From Leishmania infantum JPCM5 (Eukaryota > Euglenozoa > Kinetoplastea > Trypanosomatida > Trypanosomatidae): a stretch of DNA of 64,000 nt. The DNA is taken from positions 647,501 to 711,500 of the forward strand of contig NC_009408.2 in NCBI RefSeq assembly GCF_000002875.2, in the 5' to 3' direction. Of the stretch, positions 30,760-41,400 are shown piece after piece. The notes beneath the pieces are model-generated. The model was not told the origin of the DNA. It worked only from the letters and a program-made list of their open reading frames with translations, and made no database searches. Each line of letters begins with the position of its first letter. The stretch's first letter is position 1. Made by a program: the position numbers and the translations under genes.

Positions 30760-32976
30760 TTACGCCGAAACCGCTTTATCATGTATGATCCCCGTCTCTG
30801 ACACTGCGAGCGCACACACAGGGCACCGACACTCAAAGCCGTAGTAGTCCTTCAGGTAGCGCCGCCGCGCGGCGGCGGCGGTGGCACATGTGTGCTCCCC
30901 AAAGTCTTCGACACGGATGTAGCTGGTGAAGAGCTGCTCACCGGCTTCGATCGCTCGCAGCGCCACTACCGACGCCGCCACAGGCCCCATGGTGGGCTGA
31001 AAGAAGACGTTTGGCACACAACTGTGGTTGAGTTTCGTGGCGACATTGTAGAGGGCCACACCAGTGGCATGCAGGGAGTTCTCCACACCGGGGCTCCGCG
31101 CTGCCTTTGCCCCTACTGCGGCGTCTGCCCTTCCCGTGTTGCTCGTGTGAAAGAGTTTGCAGAGGCGCTCGAGCAGCATGACCGAGCTCGCCGCCTGTGC
31201 GGTGGTGCCGTCTTCGCTGCTAGCCACCTTAAATTCGTCAGTGCCTGCCGCGTCGCTGCCCTCAGCCTTGCTTCGCAGCCACCGACACCACAATGTGTAG
31301 AGAGGGCTGGCGACGACGTACATGTGGGCATTCGCGTTCGTCAGCCAATACAGCTGCAGGTACAGCTGGAGGGGAAAGGCTGTAGACTGCGCCACGGCGA
31401 TGGCCTCGGTGACCCACTTCAGAGCCTGCGCCTCGCTGGTAGTCGCAGAGGGCGACGGCCACAGGCGCTTCAGCGGTGGGTGACGCGGATCAGACGACGA
31501 CAACCATGTAGAGCCTGTACCGCTCACGCTTGAGGCTGTGATCACCATTGCCATGTACTCCTCTGCGCAGCAGAGGAGCCACCACCATGTCAGTAGGTGC
31601 CAGCTGAACCTCAGCAACGCTCGCTGCTCCACGGAGAGGAGCTGCATGGCGCCCTCAGCGTAGCTCGCCAACATGCCCTCCAGCCGGCTGCGGAAGCTCG
31701 GGGCGACGGCGTCCTCCAACCACGCCACAAAGCGCTGCGGTTGCGGCAGAGGTGTACTCGACACGGGTGCCGAGGCCAGCGTGAAGCGTAGATGTTTAGC
31801 GAGAAGAAGAGCTAGCAGCCAAACCCGCTCGTTGCAGCGACGGGCGACGGAGTGAAGGGAGGAGAGCGCGTCAAGCCGCGTCGGCCACGCCCCCAGCCGC
31901 AGGGCAACCGATGGCGGGTGTTGCGCAAAGGTGACGATGGCATCAGCAGTGGGATAGCGGAGCAGCGAGACGAGTGGCGCCTGTGCTGACGGCGGCGCCG
32001 TTGAAGCCAACACAGCAGCCACGGCGGAGGGCATACCATCCTCTGCGCCTTCAAGTGCGGCGCCGTTCATGGGCGGATGACCGTGCTGCGGCGAGGTCAG
32101 AACAAAGCGCTTTCCCTCCTCGATGAGACTGTGCGTCTCGCAGGCAGGCGTACAGAAGTATACGCAGTGATGCCGCCCTACCACATCCACCTCCGTCACG
32201 TACGGTCGTGGGCTTCCAGCGGTGGCGGCTGCCTCGACAGCCGTCTGGACATAGCGCGCTGACAGGGGTGCATCCGTAGGTGTTTCCCCGGGCGCCTGCG
32301 CGAGATGCTGCACATTTGCATGGTGGATCAGCTCCCACGTCGATGGGGTAATGCCGTCGTTTATGCTCCTCGGCGAGGTGGCGCCGGGCTCTACGTCGCT
32401 GCTCCGCTCCAGCTCCTGCAGCAAGCCGTCCAGCCGGTTGCACTCCTCCCGCAAGAACGCTAGCAGCGGTGCCCCACATCCAAAGCAGCACCGCACACAC
32501 TGCAGTTGCTCGTCTGTCGCAGCACCCTCTTCAGACATACGGCTATCGCAGCTGCCCTGTTCAACATCGTCGGTGGAGACAGAGGGGGTGCAGTGACCTA
32601 GTTTCTGCCGTGGAGAGCTGTCCATTGCACAGGGCTCATGCTGCACGGCGCCGTAGACTTCCATCGCTCCCTCATCAACCGTCTTGCTGACGTCTTTGGC
32701 AAAGACCGGTTCGGCCGCGTGGCTTTGCGTCTCAGCTGGACACGTGTTCCACGTCTTGTAAGACTGCGCAAACACCGACGGAGCTTCCCAGAGAACGCGG
32801 TCGCCTGCCTGGCAGGGGCCAGTCGCAAAGGCACCTACACCCGTCGCTGCGTCCACCCACTTCACTTGAAGTGGGAAGGAGGTCGAGGAGCTGTCACATA
32901 CATCTTGATTGCTGCGATGACCGTCGCCGAGGTATGCGGTATCGCCACCGTCGAGAGAGGCGCCGCTGGTCATCAT
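30760..32976 (-). CDS. SET-domain protein (SMYD/SET5-like)
   Basis: 738 residues. The SET fold opens at about residue 40 (TGVGAFATGPCQAGDRVLWE) and closes at the C-terminus with LNHSCVPNVFFQP (near 648), IEAGEQLFTSYI and the post-SET Cys residues YGFECRCPVCAL. Between them are Cys/His pairs that may form MYND-like zinc sites: CVRCCFGCGAPL near 160 and HHCVYFCTPACE near 272. This split arrangement is that of SMYD/SET5 lysine methyltransferases. Large Ala/Ser-rich inserts make it about 300 residues longer than typical members. Substrate unknown. It is not a close copy of the other SET gene (9763-10902). Confidence 0.87.
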   Translation of the reverse strand: MMTSGASLDGGDTAYLGDGHRSNQDVCDSSSTSFPLQVKWVDAATGVGAFATGPCQAGDRVLWEAPSVFAQSYKTWNTCPAETQSHAAEPVFAKDVSKTVDEGAMEVYGAVQHEPCAMDSSPRQKLGHCTPSVSTDDVEQGSCDSRMSEEGAATDEQLQCVRCCFGCGAPLLAFLREECNRLDGLLQELERSSDVEPGATSPRSINDGITPSTWELIHHANVQHLAQAPGETPTDAPLSARYVQTAVEAAATAGSPRPYVTEVDVVGRHHCVYFCTPACETHSLIEEGKRFVLTSPQHGHPPMNGAALEGAEDGMPSAVAAVLASTAPPSAQAPLVSLLRYPTADAIVTFAQHPPSVALRLGAWPTRLDALSSLHSVARRCNERVWLLALLLAKHLRFTLASAPVSSTPLPQPQRFVAWLEDAVAPSFRSRLEGMLASYAEGAMQLLSVEQRALLRFSWHLLTWWWLLCCAEEYMAMVITASSVSGTGSTWLSSSDPRHPPLKRLWPSPSATTSEAQALKWVTEAIAVAQSTAFPLQLYLQLYWLTNANAHMYVVASPLYTLWCRWLRSKAEGSDAAGTDEFKVASSEDGTTAQAASSVMLLERLCKLFHTSNTGRADAAVGAKAARSPGVENSLHATGVALYNVATKLNHSCVPNVFFQPTMGPVAASVVALRAIEAGEQLFTSYIRVEDFGEHTCATAAAARRRYLKDYYGFECRCPVCALAVSETGIIHDKAVSA

Positions 32977-33871
32977 TGTCTTTCGTCTTCTGGTTGCGGT
33001 TCAACCTTGTATGCTTGCGAAGCGTGAGCGTGGTTCCACATGCGCGGCGGTGCGCCGACACGGCAGTGGAAGCGATGCCCGTCTTTTATTCCGTCTTCTC
33101 TCTCACTCAGCGATGCTTCGACTTGGGCTCTTCACCGAGCGCATTTCCAGCCTTTGGCGCAGTCAAGACAGGCAGAGCGAGAGAGCTCGCCGCGTGCGCT
33201 CATGACCGCCTCTGCGCGTCCGCTGGCGTGTGGACGTTTTTCGTGTTTATTTTGTTTCGGCCTCTTTCCTCGCTTCTTTGACGTTGTCGTACACGACAGG
33301 CATATGTTGACAGAGGACGAGCAGGAGAGGGGGAACGCGGAGAGATGGAGAGGCAAGGGGCGTCTGCACGACGTGATATACTGCTTGCCGCGTCCGTCTT
33401 TGTCGAGCGTCTGCTTGCAGGTCTCTTCACACCTCCAGTGCATGTGGGTCGATACCGGGCGTTGTGGCACTCGGCACGACTCGCTCTGCCAAAAGCGGCA
33501 CCCTGCGGAGTCGCGTATACAGCGGATGGCATCCAACGTTAAAAAAATGTGTGTATGCGCGCATGCATAGGAAGGAGAAACACGAAGGCACAGAGGTGCC
33601 ATGTGTCGGCACGGCGAGTCTCTCGCATACAGCCCACGAACGCCTCACACACATACACACACAAAAGTATGTATATATATATATATATAGATCTGCGTGT
33701 GTGTGAGTGCGTCTCCCGCTCTTGCTCTTCTCTCTTCCACGTTGGCTGTTACTGCGCATATAACTTCACGTGACGTTTCTATCCATGCGCTATACTCCCT
33801 ACGTGTGTGCGTGTCTACTTAGGCACAACCTTGGATGTGCCATCAGCATGCCTCCTGCCTGCTTACCCGCT
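32977..33871. other. Intergenic spacer
   Basis: 3' UTR of the CGI121 gene... read right to left: the CGI121 stop is at 33872, so this stretch holds its 3' UTR and the SET gene leader lies just above 32976. Includes a (TA)9 run at 33672-33689. No gene or RNA gene seen. Confidence 0.5.
33672..33689. repeat. (TA)9 microsatellite
   Basis: Eighteen bases of alternating TA, about 180 bases downstream of the CGI121 stop in the transcript. Confidence 0.9.
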
Positions 33872-34684
33872 CTATGCCGTGCACGCAGACAGCAGCGTCG
33901 TCACGCAGACTTCCAATGCGTGCCACCGGAGCGCCTGCGCCTGCGCCTCCTGCGACTCCGCGCCGACGCACACGCGACGCACGTCGGCACGGGTCATGCT
34001 GCGCTGGGCGGCGAGGAGCATGGACTCTGAGATGCCGTAGAAGAGGGCCACCTTCGACACATCGGCAAACGCAAAGGCAGCACCGGTCCAGAAGGGCTCC
34101 GTGATGAGCGCAAACGTGTGCGCCTGTGCGGCGCTGTTCGTCAGCTGCACACAGGCGTGAATGGTGGCATCGAGGTCCTTGCCGTCCTGCACCGTAGATG
34201 CTACCGCGCTGTCAGCCCCCACATCGTCTGCAAAGGACACGGCAGCAGCACGCGCGCTGCCCGAACGCTTGTAGATAATCACCACGCTAGTTGTCTGCGG
34301 CCCGGGGGGGAGCACCTGCAGAATGCGGTCCAAGTTGTGTGAGAGAGACAGAGCAGCAAAAATTTGACGACTGTTCGAAACTCGACGGGTCGTTTGCTGC
34401 TGCAGCAGCGGCGGCAGTGATGGTGACGCACTTGTCGACGCTGACGACGGCGAAGATGCCTCCGCGAGGGGAGGAGAAATGGTGGACGATAACAGGGTTG
34501 CCAACATGTCCGCACTCGCCTCCACCCGAAACAGCGCCACGGCTAGTTGCAGCGGCGAGATCAGAAAGGCATGGTCCACGACGGCGGCATCGATGTGGCG
34601 TCGCTTCAGCTCTGCGTGAATCGCTGCTGCATTGGTGCAGTCGTGGTAGCAGCACACGTTGAAGCTACCTATTCGCAAATGCAT
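33872..34684 (-). CDS. CGI121: KEOPS/EKC complex subunit CGI121 (TPRKB-like)
   Basis: 270 residues from the ATG at 34684. The open frame reaches 35092, but the 136 upstream codons translate to His/Thr and Arg repeats (microsatellite) and are rejected. The family pattern is present: an opening strand, IDAAVVDHAFLISPLQLAVAL, then NSRQIFAALSLSHNLDRILQVLPPGPQ-type segment ending in TTSVVIIYK, and the C-terminal SKVALFYGISESMLL helix. CGI121 binds the Bud32 kinase in KEOPS, which makes N6-threonylcarbamoyl-adenosine at position 37 of ANN-decoding tRNAs, and it contacts the tRNA 3' end. A Ser/Pro/Gln-rich insert of about 35 residues (about 65-100) and a charged insert around 160-185 make it longer than the usual 170-190 residues. 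Confidence 0.8.
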   Translation of the reverse strand: MHLRIGSFNVCCYHDCTNAAAIHAELKRRHIDAAVVDHAFLISPLQLAVALFRVEASADMLATLLSSTISPPLAEASSPSSASTSASPSLPPLLQQQTTRRVSNSRQIFAALSLSHNLDRILQVLPPGPQTTSVVIIYKRSGSARAAAVSFADDVGADSAVASTVQDGKDLDATIHACVQLTNSAAQAHTFALITEPFWTGAAFAFADVSKVALFYGISESMLLAAQRSMTRADVRRVCVGAESQEAQAQALRWHALEVCVTTLLSACTA

Positions 34685-36233
34685 TTTGGCGAGGAGGTAA
34701 GGAGGGAGAGAGAGAGGCGGGCGGGCGGAGGAAGGCTCCGCCGTCTCGTTGGAGACTCTGCTGTCGATGTGCGGAGCAACAGCGCGTGAACACGCACTCA
34801 ATCCACAAACAGGCTCGCTCGTGTTGGCAGAGGGGCGGGCGGAGTGGTTGGGGGAGTGTCCAGTGGTGCACCAAGAGATGCGCGTGTATGTGCGTGCGTG
34901 TGTGTGTGTGTGTGTGTGCCCGTCTATAAATCTATCGTTTCCTTTGCGGCATGCTGGCATGGAGGGACTCGCTTGCACACAGTCCGCTGTCGCCGAGAGA
35001 GAGGGAAGAGGGAGGCAGAGGAAGCGTAGAATGCTCAACAGGATGGGGGCATTTTTCTCATTTCTTCTTATCGCCTCCCACCACGCGCTCATCTACGCGT
35101 GTTGGTGCCTACGTTGACGCATGGGTGAGTCCGGCGCACGACGAGACACTGCGGTGCCGTGCCTGTTGCCCTCGTGGCACTACGACACACGACCTGGAGG
35201 CCCTTTCCTCCTGTGGAGCAAGCGCAAGAGGACCGACAACGTTGGCAAAGGAGGCGGTGGGTGAGGGGGGCAGGGGCTGGAAGAATCTGCACGACTGTGC
35301 CTCCACACCCCTCCCCCTCCCCGAGAGGCTGGGCGGGGGGCTTCGGTGCTCGGATTGATAGCAAGGGCGAGAGACGTGAAATGAGCGATGAAAAGCGAAA
35401 AAAAAAGAAACGCACAGACGAACGCACCGGCGCACTGCGTCGACGCGGGCACACGCTCCGGAGTACCCGCAACGAGAGGGGATTACGCACACACACACAC
35501 ACGCACGGACGAGCGCACGAAAAAAAAAGGAAAGCGAGAGATCGTGTAGAAGTATGAGCGGGTGATGAGGGGATGGGGCCGGTGCATGCCGCATACGCCC
35601 CGTGTCTGTGCGTGTGCGTTTACCTCGTTGTCAGCGTTGATAGGTTCGCGTTTCTCTACGGCAAATCAGGGTCACGGAAAAGACAAGAGAAGGTACAGTA
35701 AGTGCGCTAGAATGAATTTGTTGTCGTCGTCGCTGTAGCGCAGCGCTACGACAGAGAAGAACGCAAGTGCATGCGCATATATGTGTGAAAGAGGGAGGAG
35801 GAAGCACCGCATCTGAAGCTGAAAGGTAGAATAGAAGAGGAGCTAGCCAGGTGTGTGTGCTGATGGGCCGGTGGGCGGGCGTAGAACAGGGTTAGGGCGA
35901 CGAGGCAACAAGGACCGAACGAAAACAGCGATCAACGGACATGATGTAACGTGACGTGCCTGGGAGGTGTGTGTGCGTGTAGGCCCACATATGCACCGGT
36001 TGTGCACATGTGTGAAGGCATGAGGGCCGTAAGTCAATCCTTTATACTCGCTCTATCAAGAGCACGACTGCACCGCCGTCTTCTCCGCCTTAACATTCGC
36101 TGGCAGCATGATGCACGTCAAACAGAGGTATATGCGGAGGCAGATCAGGATGAGGGAGTGAGGGAGACGTGGGCAATGACAGTCCTGGAGAAGAAGGCCG
36201 AGATCACGGGCGCATCGCGACGTGAAGCTGGGG

Positions 36234-36270
<37 letters not shown>

Positions 36271-36304
36271 GTGTCGTTCCTCCGCTTTCTTCCTTTGTCA
36301 TTGT
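34685..36304. other. Intergenic spacer (1.6 kb)
   Basis: 3' UTR of ICP and the leader of CGI121. Strong purine tracts on the plus strand at 34691-34725 and 34990-35030 and A/G-rich block at 35385-35410 are pyrimidine/T-rich in the transcript. GT run at 34899-34918 and CA run at 36237-36267. No gene seen. Confidence 0.55.
36237..36267. repeat. (CA)15 microsatellite
   Basis: 31 uninterrupted bases only about 40 bases downstream of the ICP stop codon, so it lies early in the ICP 3' UTR, where it reads as a GT/GU repeat. Confidence 0.95.
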
Positions 36305-36646
36305 CTACTCCACGTCGAGGTGCAACGTGTACCTCTCGTTCTCTGGCTTGAGTCCCTCGAAAGGGCGCATGTAGACCAGCTCCATCGTGTGATGGCCCTT
36401 TCTCAGCGGTTTCACGAGCACCGTGTAGGAGCCACCAACCCCCACCATAGGACCCGAGACTGGTGTCGGCGTGTACTTGGAAACGACCTCCAGGTGCTCA
36501 TCGCTAAGCATCTCCTTGCCCCCAAAACCGGCACGCGTCCACATGTAGCCAGTGGTAGGGTTGCCCTTCAGGTGAATCTCGATCGTGCTGCCGACGTGCA
36601 CGTTCAAGCACTTGTTGTTGTCCTTGATAGTGAGCGGGGCGGTCAT
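36305..36646 (-). CDS. ICP: Inhibitor of cysteine peptidases (chagasin family)
   Basis: 113 residues from the ATG at 36646, the usual size of Leishmania ICP. The frame is open further upstream, but those codons are leader-like. The three chagasin loops that plug papain-like active sites are all present: NPTTGY at 29-34 (loop L4), GVGG at 69-72 (L2-type glycine loop) and RPFEGLKP at 94-101 (L6). ICP inhibits clan CA, family C1 peptidases; in Leishmania it acts mainly on host serine/cysteine-type targets and on the parasite's own CPB-like enzymes, as known from published work on the family. No signal peptide is seen in this start. A plausible spliced-leader acceptor is a pyrimidine tract at about 36688-36710 followed by CAG repeats at 36678-36686, leaving a leader of about 38 bases. 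Confidence 0.96.
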   Translation of the reverse strand: MTAPLTIKDNNKCLNVHVGSTIEIHLKGNPTTGYMWTRAGFGGKEMLSDEHLEVVSKYTPTPVSGPMVGVGGSYTVLVKPLRKGHHTMELVYMRPFEGLKPENERYTLHLDVE

Positions 36647-36954
36647 TTTTGGTCGCATCTGTGTGTGTATGTATATGCTGCTGCTGCGATGCGAGGAGTG
36701 AGAAAACAGGCGAGCGTGAGCAAGCTGAGCGCGCAGATATGCAAACGGAGGGGGAGGGACTGCGCAGACGTTGCCGACGGCACACGAGGGGGAGAAGGCA
36801 GAGAAACAGAGGAGTGGCATAGCATGCATGTATCGATATTGGCGCGCGCGTGTGTGTGTATGTGGAGGAGCACGAGAGCAGTGCTCCCAGCGACATCAGA
36901 CATGTCCGCAAGAGATCGAGAAACATAGGAGCGAAGAATTGTATCTTCAGCGCG
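36647..36954. other. ICP 5' region
   Basis: Holds the likely spliced-leader acceptor for ICP (CAG triplets at 36678-36686 after a T/C-rich stretch) and joins directly to the SIDER element upstream. No gene seen. Confidence 0.5.
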
Positions 36955-37355
36955 ACTACTTTCTGCAATACAACATGAGGTCACTCTCCCCCCGGCCCTG
37001 CCACATTCCCCAACACCTGGTGCGAAGCAGCGGTGGACACGCCCGTTACAGCCATAAGCCGACTCAATCATCGGAGCACGGCTCCTGTCGCAAACGCTAC
37101 CCCACCCACCCACCTCACTCCCGCTCCCATCATGCCAGCCGCTACCCGGTGCCTCCCCCTCGAGGTGTCCGACGCTCCCTCCACCAGCGGGCAGTGTGAG
37201 GGCTGGGTGGTGGGATACGCTCCAGTCACGATGACACTTCGCCCACCATACGGGTGATGTGAGCGTGCTCATTGTCGTTGGTCGCCCCGATGCCACACCA
37301 TCCAGGGCCTGACCCTGCCACTCACCACAAGTCGTTCACTATTAGGAGGGATAAG
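36955..37355 (-). mobile_element. SIDER-type degenerate retroposon (copy 2)
   Basis: About 400 bases, the most diverged of the three copies. On the minus strand it starts with TTGTGGTGAGTGGCAGGGTC, contains the GGTGCGAAGC-type segment (as GCTTCGCACCAGGTGTTGGG) and ends TGACCTCATGTTGTATTGCAG. It lies in the intergenic region between the acyl-CoA synthetase and ICP, about 300 bases before the ICP start, so it is at the far end of the synthetase 3' UTR. Same orientation as transcription. Confidence 0.7.
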
Positions 37356-38432
37356 AGGGCTGCGTTGGCTTCCTCCTTCACAGAGAGTGGAGGCACTGGG
37401 CCCTGAGATACCACGCACGGAGGTGGCCGGCATCATCAGGTATGAGGAAAGGACATGGGGGAAGGGGCCGAGGCAGATGCTGCCCGAGGAATCTTCCTTG
37501 CGCGCACGCGCTCACGTATTGCCCTCACCGCCAGTGTGGAAGGATCACCTTGAGGGTCGAGAGACAGCAACGTATCCGCCTTGTGTCGCAGTCGATCCCC
37601 AACTACGAAGTGCATGGGAAGGGAGGCTAGCGTCAGCTTGTGTTGCAAATACGTTGGTGTGGGTGGCACAGACTGGAGAGGAGGTGATGGTGGGAAGCGG
37701 CTGGGTAAAGCGCGCGCACGCGCACGGGTGCAATTATCGTTGTTCTGTTCGATGAGGAAGGCACTGAAGGCAACCGGCGCACAACAGGGTAACACACACA
37801 CACACACACACACAGCCCAGACTTGCACGCTCATATGCAGATCCGCGCCGTCGGATATCGGCGTCTCTCTTTCTGCTCGGAAGTTCGTGTGCTGCCTGTG
37901 TGTAGTGGGCCTCCAAAGGGCACCCTCTTCCCTCACGCCCGCGCGAAAACCACAACAGGCCCCCGTGCACACACCGAGACGAGAATAGACAGAGAGAGGC
38001 AGTACTGGAGAAGAAAAGCGAACGGGCGCGGCGTGGTGTGGAGGCGCTAAGGGAGGGGGAGGGTAAGGAAGAGATCTGTTTTTGGTGAGGAGACGCATTC
38101 GTTGCCGATGGGACAAGCACTGATGCACATGACGCCACCTCACACTGCTATACACATCAGCCGATCTCTCCCCTGCACACATACACACACACACACACGC
38201 ATAAATACAGAGGCAAACGTAGACACATAACACGTGCATGGCGACCCTCTCCCCCGCTGATCGGCGTTCTGCTTCCTACATCACGTCATCGACCTCTTTT
38301 TGCTAAGTCGGAGAGAGAGCGCGCGACACCACACACGCGCGCACACACACTCCGATGTGCCACCCGCACTCATCACTGCCACAGCCGTAAACATCGTGCT
38401 TGTGTGAGAGGGAGAGATGCTTTTGCTTGATT
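37356..38432. other. 3' UTR region of the acyl-CoA synthetase gene
   Basis: Includes a CA run at 37792-37814 and other CA blocks at 38180-38200 and 38339-38350. A 59-codon stretch starting at 37615 (minus strand) has ordinary composition but no support as a gene. Nothing else seen. Confidence 0.5.
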
Positions 38433-41400
38433 TTACCAGCCGCACTTTTCCATGTTCGCGCCGAGAATGGCACGAGTCGCGGTTGTTAGCGGGACGTAGC
38501 CGGTGGCGTGTGGGGCGCCGCTGGCACCCTTCGAGCCCACCGGCGGCAACGCCAACTCCTTCAGCGCCGCCTGATTGGACACAAGTACGTAGACGCGCAC
38601 GTACGGCGTCGTCGTCGCGTCGTCGTCGCCAGTGACACTGTTGCCCCACGCACTTGCTGGCACCTCCGCGCAAGTCGTCGAGCTCCCGTCGAACTCATAG
38701 CCCTGATTGATGAGGATGCCTTTCTTGTACTTGAACGTAGACGTCTGTGTGGCGTCCTCGGCCACAGCGTGCTTGTTCAACCGCACCTCGGAGGAGATGA
38801 CCCCGTTGTCACCGTCTTGGCTGTCGCCCGCCACCAGATCATGCATGCGCAGAAATAGCGGAATCGCGGAGGCCGGAAGCATCGCCTGATTCTCCGTCCC
38901 ATCACCGTTGCGCCGCACTTTGCCAGTGAGAAATCCGTACAGGTCATCCTGGAGAAAGCGACGCTCCTCGGCGAGGGTGAGGGACTGTGGCCGCGACGGG
39001 GCCGGCAACCGGGACGACGGCGAGCTGGGGCTCGTGCTGCTGCAACCGTCCGAGGACGAGCGCAGGTGCCGCGGCTGCAGGCTCAGCATGGCCATACCAG
39101 CTCGCCCCTCACGCCCTGGCAGCTCCACACCGTACACGACGGCTTCCTGTACCCCGACGCGCGTTGTGTGGATGGAGTTGAGGGCGTTGGACACCTCAAG
39201 CGTGCTGACGTTCTCACCCTTCCAGCGGAAGGTGTCACCGATGCGGTCGACGAATGTGCAGAAGCCGAAGCGGTCCATTCGAATGAGGTCGCCAGAGAGG
39301 AAGTAGCAGTCGTTGTGATGCGGCCACAGCACATGGCGAGCGACCTTGCTCTCCCGAGCCGCCTCATCCTCTTCCTGGTCGGCTGGCGCCGTCGACTTCG
39401 CCTTCGTGCCGCCGCTGCTGTTGCCGATGGAGGCGCCGTCGGCAGCAGCAGCGGCGTGGTGGGCCTTGTGGTATCCATCAAAGCGGCGGAGCGCGAACAC
39501 GTCGAAGCCCTCGATCACCTCGCCCACCACCTCGCCCACCTCGCCGACGTCGCAGTGCGAGCAGTACCCCGTCTTGGGGTCGCGGTATACCTGTTGCGTC
39601 TCCTCATTGAACCGCAACACACGGAATGGGAAGAGGGGGATGTACTGCATACTGAGCCACTCGATCGGGCGCGGGAAGCGCGGGATGTGTCCCACGATGC
39701 CCGGCATGCCAAACAGGTTCAAGAGAAAAATGTTGCCCTCGGTGGAGCTGTAGAACTCAACCGGGTGCGCGATGTTCAGGCGACGCATGCACTCGAGCCA
39801 GATGTCCTGGCGCAGTCCATTGCCGAAGGCGTACGGCACCCGCCATGCCGTGCGGTTCAGCACCGCCAATGCATCCATCTCCGTCGTCGTCGCCGCCGTC
39901 TCCGCCGTCGCGCCAGAGGAGGGCGGCGCGGCCTGGACGGGGGAGTGGCTGCGCTCGTACAGCACAGCGTACCGCAAGACCTCGCCGATGTACTGGACAA
40001 CCGTGACGTGGTAGCGCTGCAGGTCCTTGCGGAACTGCGAGGCGCTGAACTTGGTGCGGATAATCATGCGCACGGTGGGCACGGTGGCGGCGAGGCGGGT
40101 GTGGCGCGGCGCACAACGGCGTATTTGTGCCCAGGCATGCTGCTGCTCCTCCAATGCGTGCAAGAGATGGCCAAGGCAGAAGACGCTGCCGACGGTATGA
40201 CACATGGGCAGGCAGTTATACAATGTGATGAGGCGGCGCTCGTTCTCGATGGCGGCGAGCTGCGCCGGCGTGTAGAGCCGCTGCTCCACCGCGGAGGCGA
40301 CGAAGTATTCCAGCCCGAGGACTGCCGCGAAGAGGCGAAGGCACCACAGGGAGGCGCTCCAGAGGGCAAAAAGGGCTGCCTCGACGATGTTGCGCTCGCG
40401 GCACGTGAAGTCCAGGGACTCGATGCCGAATACGTGCGGCACAGTCGGGCAGTGGTATTGGATGCTGCTCGCGACGCTAGGCATGCCAACCTTGTCCGTC
40501 TTTTCTTCTGGTGTTTCCCGCTTGCCGGACGCGTGCAGCTGTGTGAGGGAGGTGTGAGGAGAAGAGGAAGACTGCTGCTGCTGTTGTGGCAGCCCAGGTG
40601 CTGACGCTGCTCCAGCTGCTGCCGGGTGCGCGGCCACGTAGTCGACCTCGTTCATCTGCTGCACAACGGTCTCGGCAATCTTATCACGGTAGTACAAGAC
40701 GCGGGAGAGGAAGCCGGTCGCGAAGAAGCGCAGGTGGCTGAACCGTGCGGCCTTGGGCAAGCCCGATGTGCCGGAGGTGTAGATAAAGAGGATCGGCTGC
40801 GTGTGGTGGAACCGGCGAAGCAGGCGAGAAAGGATGGAGACCATCTTGGTCTTGTAGTGCTGCAGCTGCTTTCGACTTTTGACTGAGCCGGCGGCTGTCG
40901 CGTACGGCTCCGCACCGCCATTCTTGGCGGAGGAAGGTTTGCCCAGGGCCAGCATCGACTTCCACGACGGCGGCGGGCGGGAAAGGATGACGTGCATGAG
41001 TAGGCGCACGCGCGGGCTGCTGATGAGGTAGGTATGGCGCATCTCGCCTACCGTGAAGTCCGGGTTGGCTTGCGCGCGCAACAAGAAAGGCTTCACCACG
41101 TCGTAGAGATCCAGCGGCGGCGTGGATGGCGGGGCCACAAAACTGTCGCCGGCAGACGGGTTCGCTGCCTTCAGCGACTTGGCGTCGCCGTAGGCGCTTG
41201 CGTTAAAGGCCCGCAGAAGCTCCTCCATTTCCGTTGTCATGGCACTGGATACGGGCTGCCCCGCAGCGTTGGTGCTGCGCCAGAGGTAGATGCGCTTCAC
41301 ATGAGGCGGCACGTGCAGCTCGAGTTTTGACGTCACGCCCTCGGCGTCGGCGTCGTCACTCGTTCGGCTGCAGAAGAGAAGAGGCACGTAGGCGACGTCC

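Noticed and set aside
35951..36928. 325-codon plus-strand frame overlapping ICP
   Set aside because: Passes through a CA microsatellite (His-Thr repeat) and the antisense of ICP; no independent support.
37436..38239. 267-codon minus-strand frame, including a 59-codon piece starting at 37615
   Set aside because: Most of it is Cys/Val-rich microsatellite translation. The last 59 codons have normal composition but no conserved motif, and the region is the 3' UTR of the synthetase.
39066..40604. 512-codon open frame on the plus strand
   Set aside because: It is antisense to the acyl-CoA synthetase; GC-rich codons leave the opposite strand open. No domain in its translation, and Arg/His/Leu-heavy composition.
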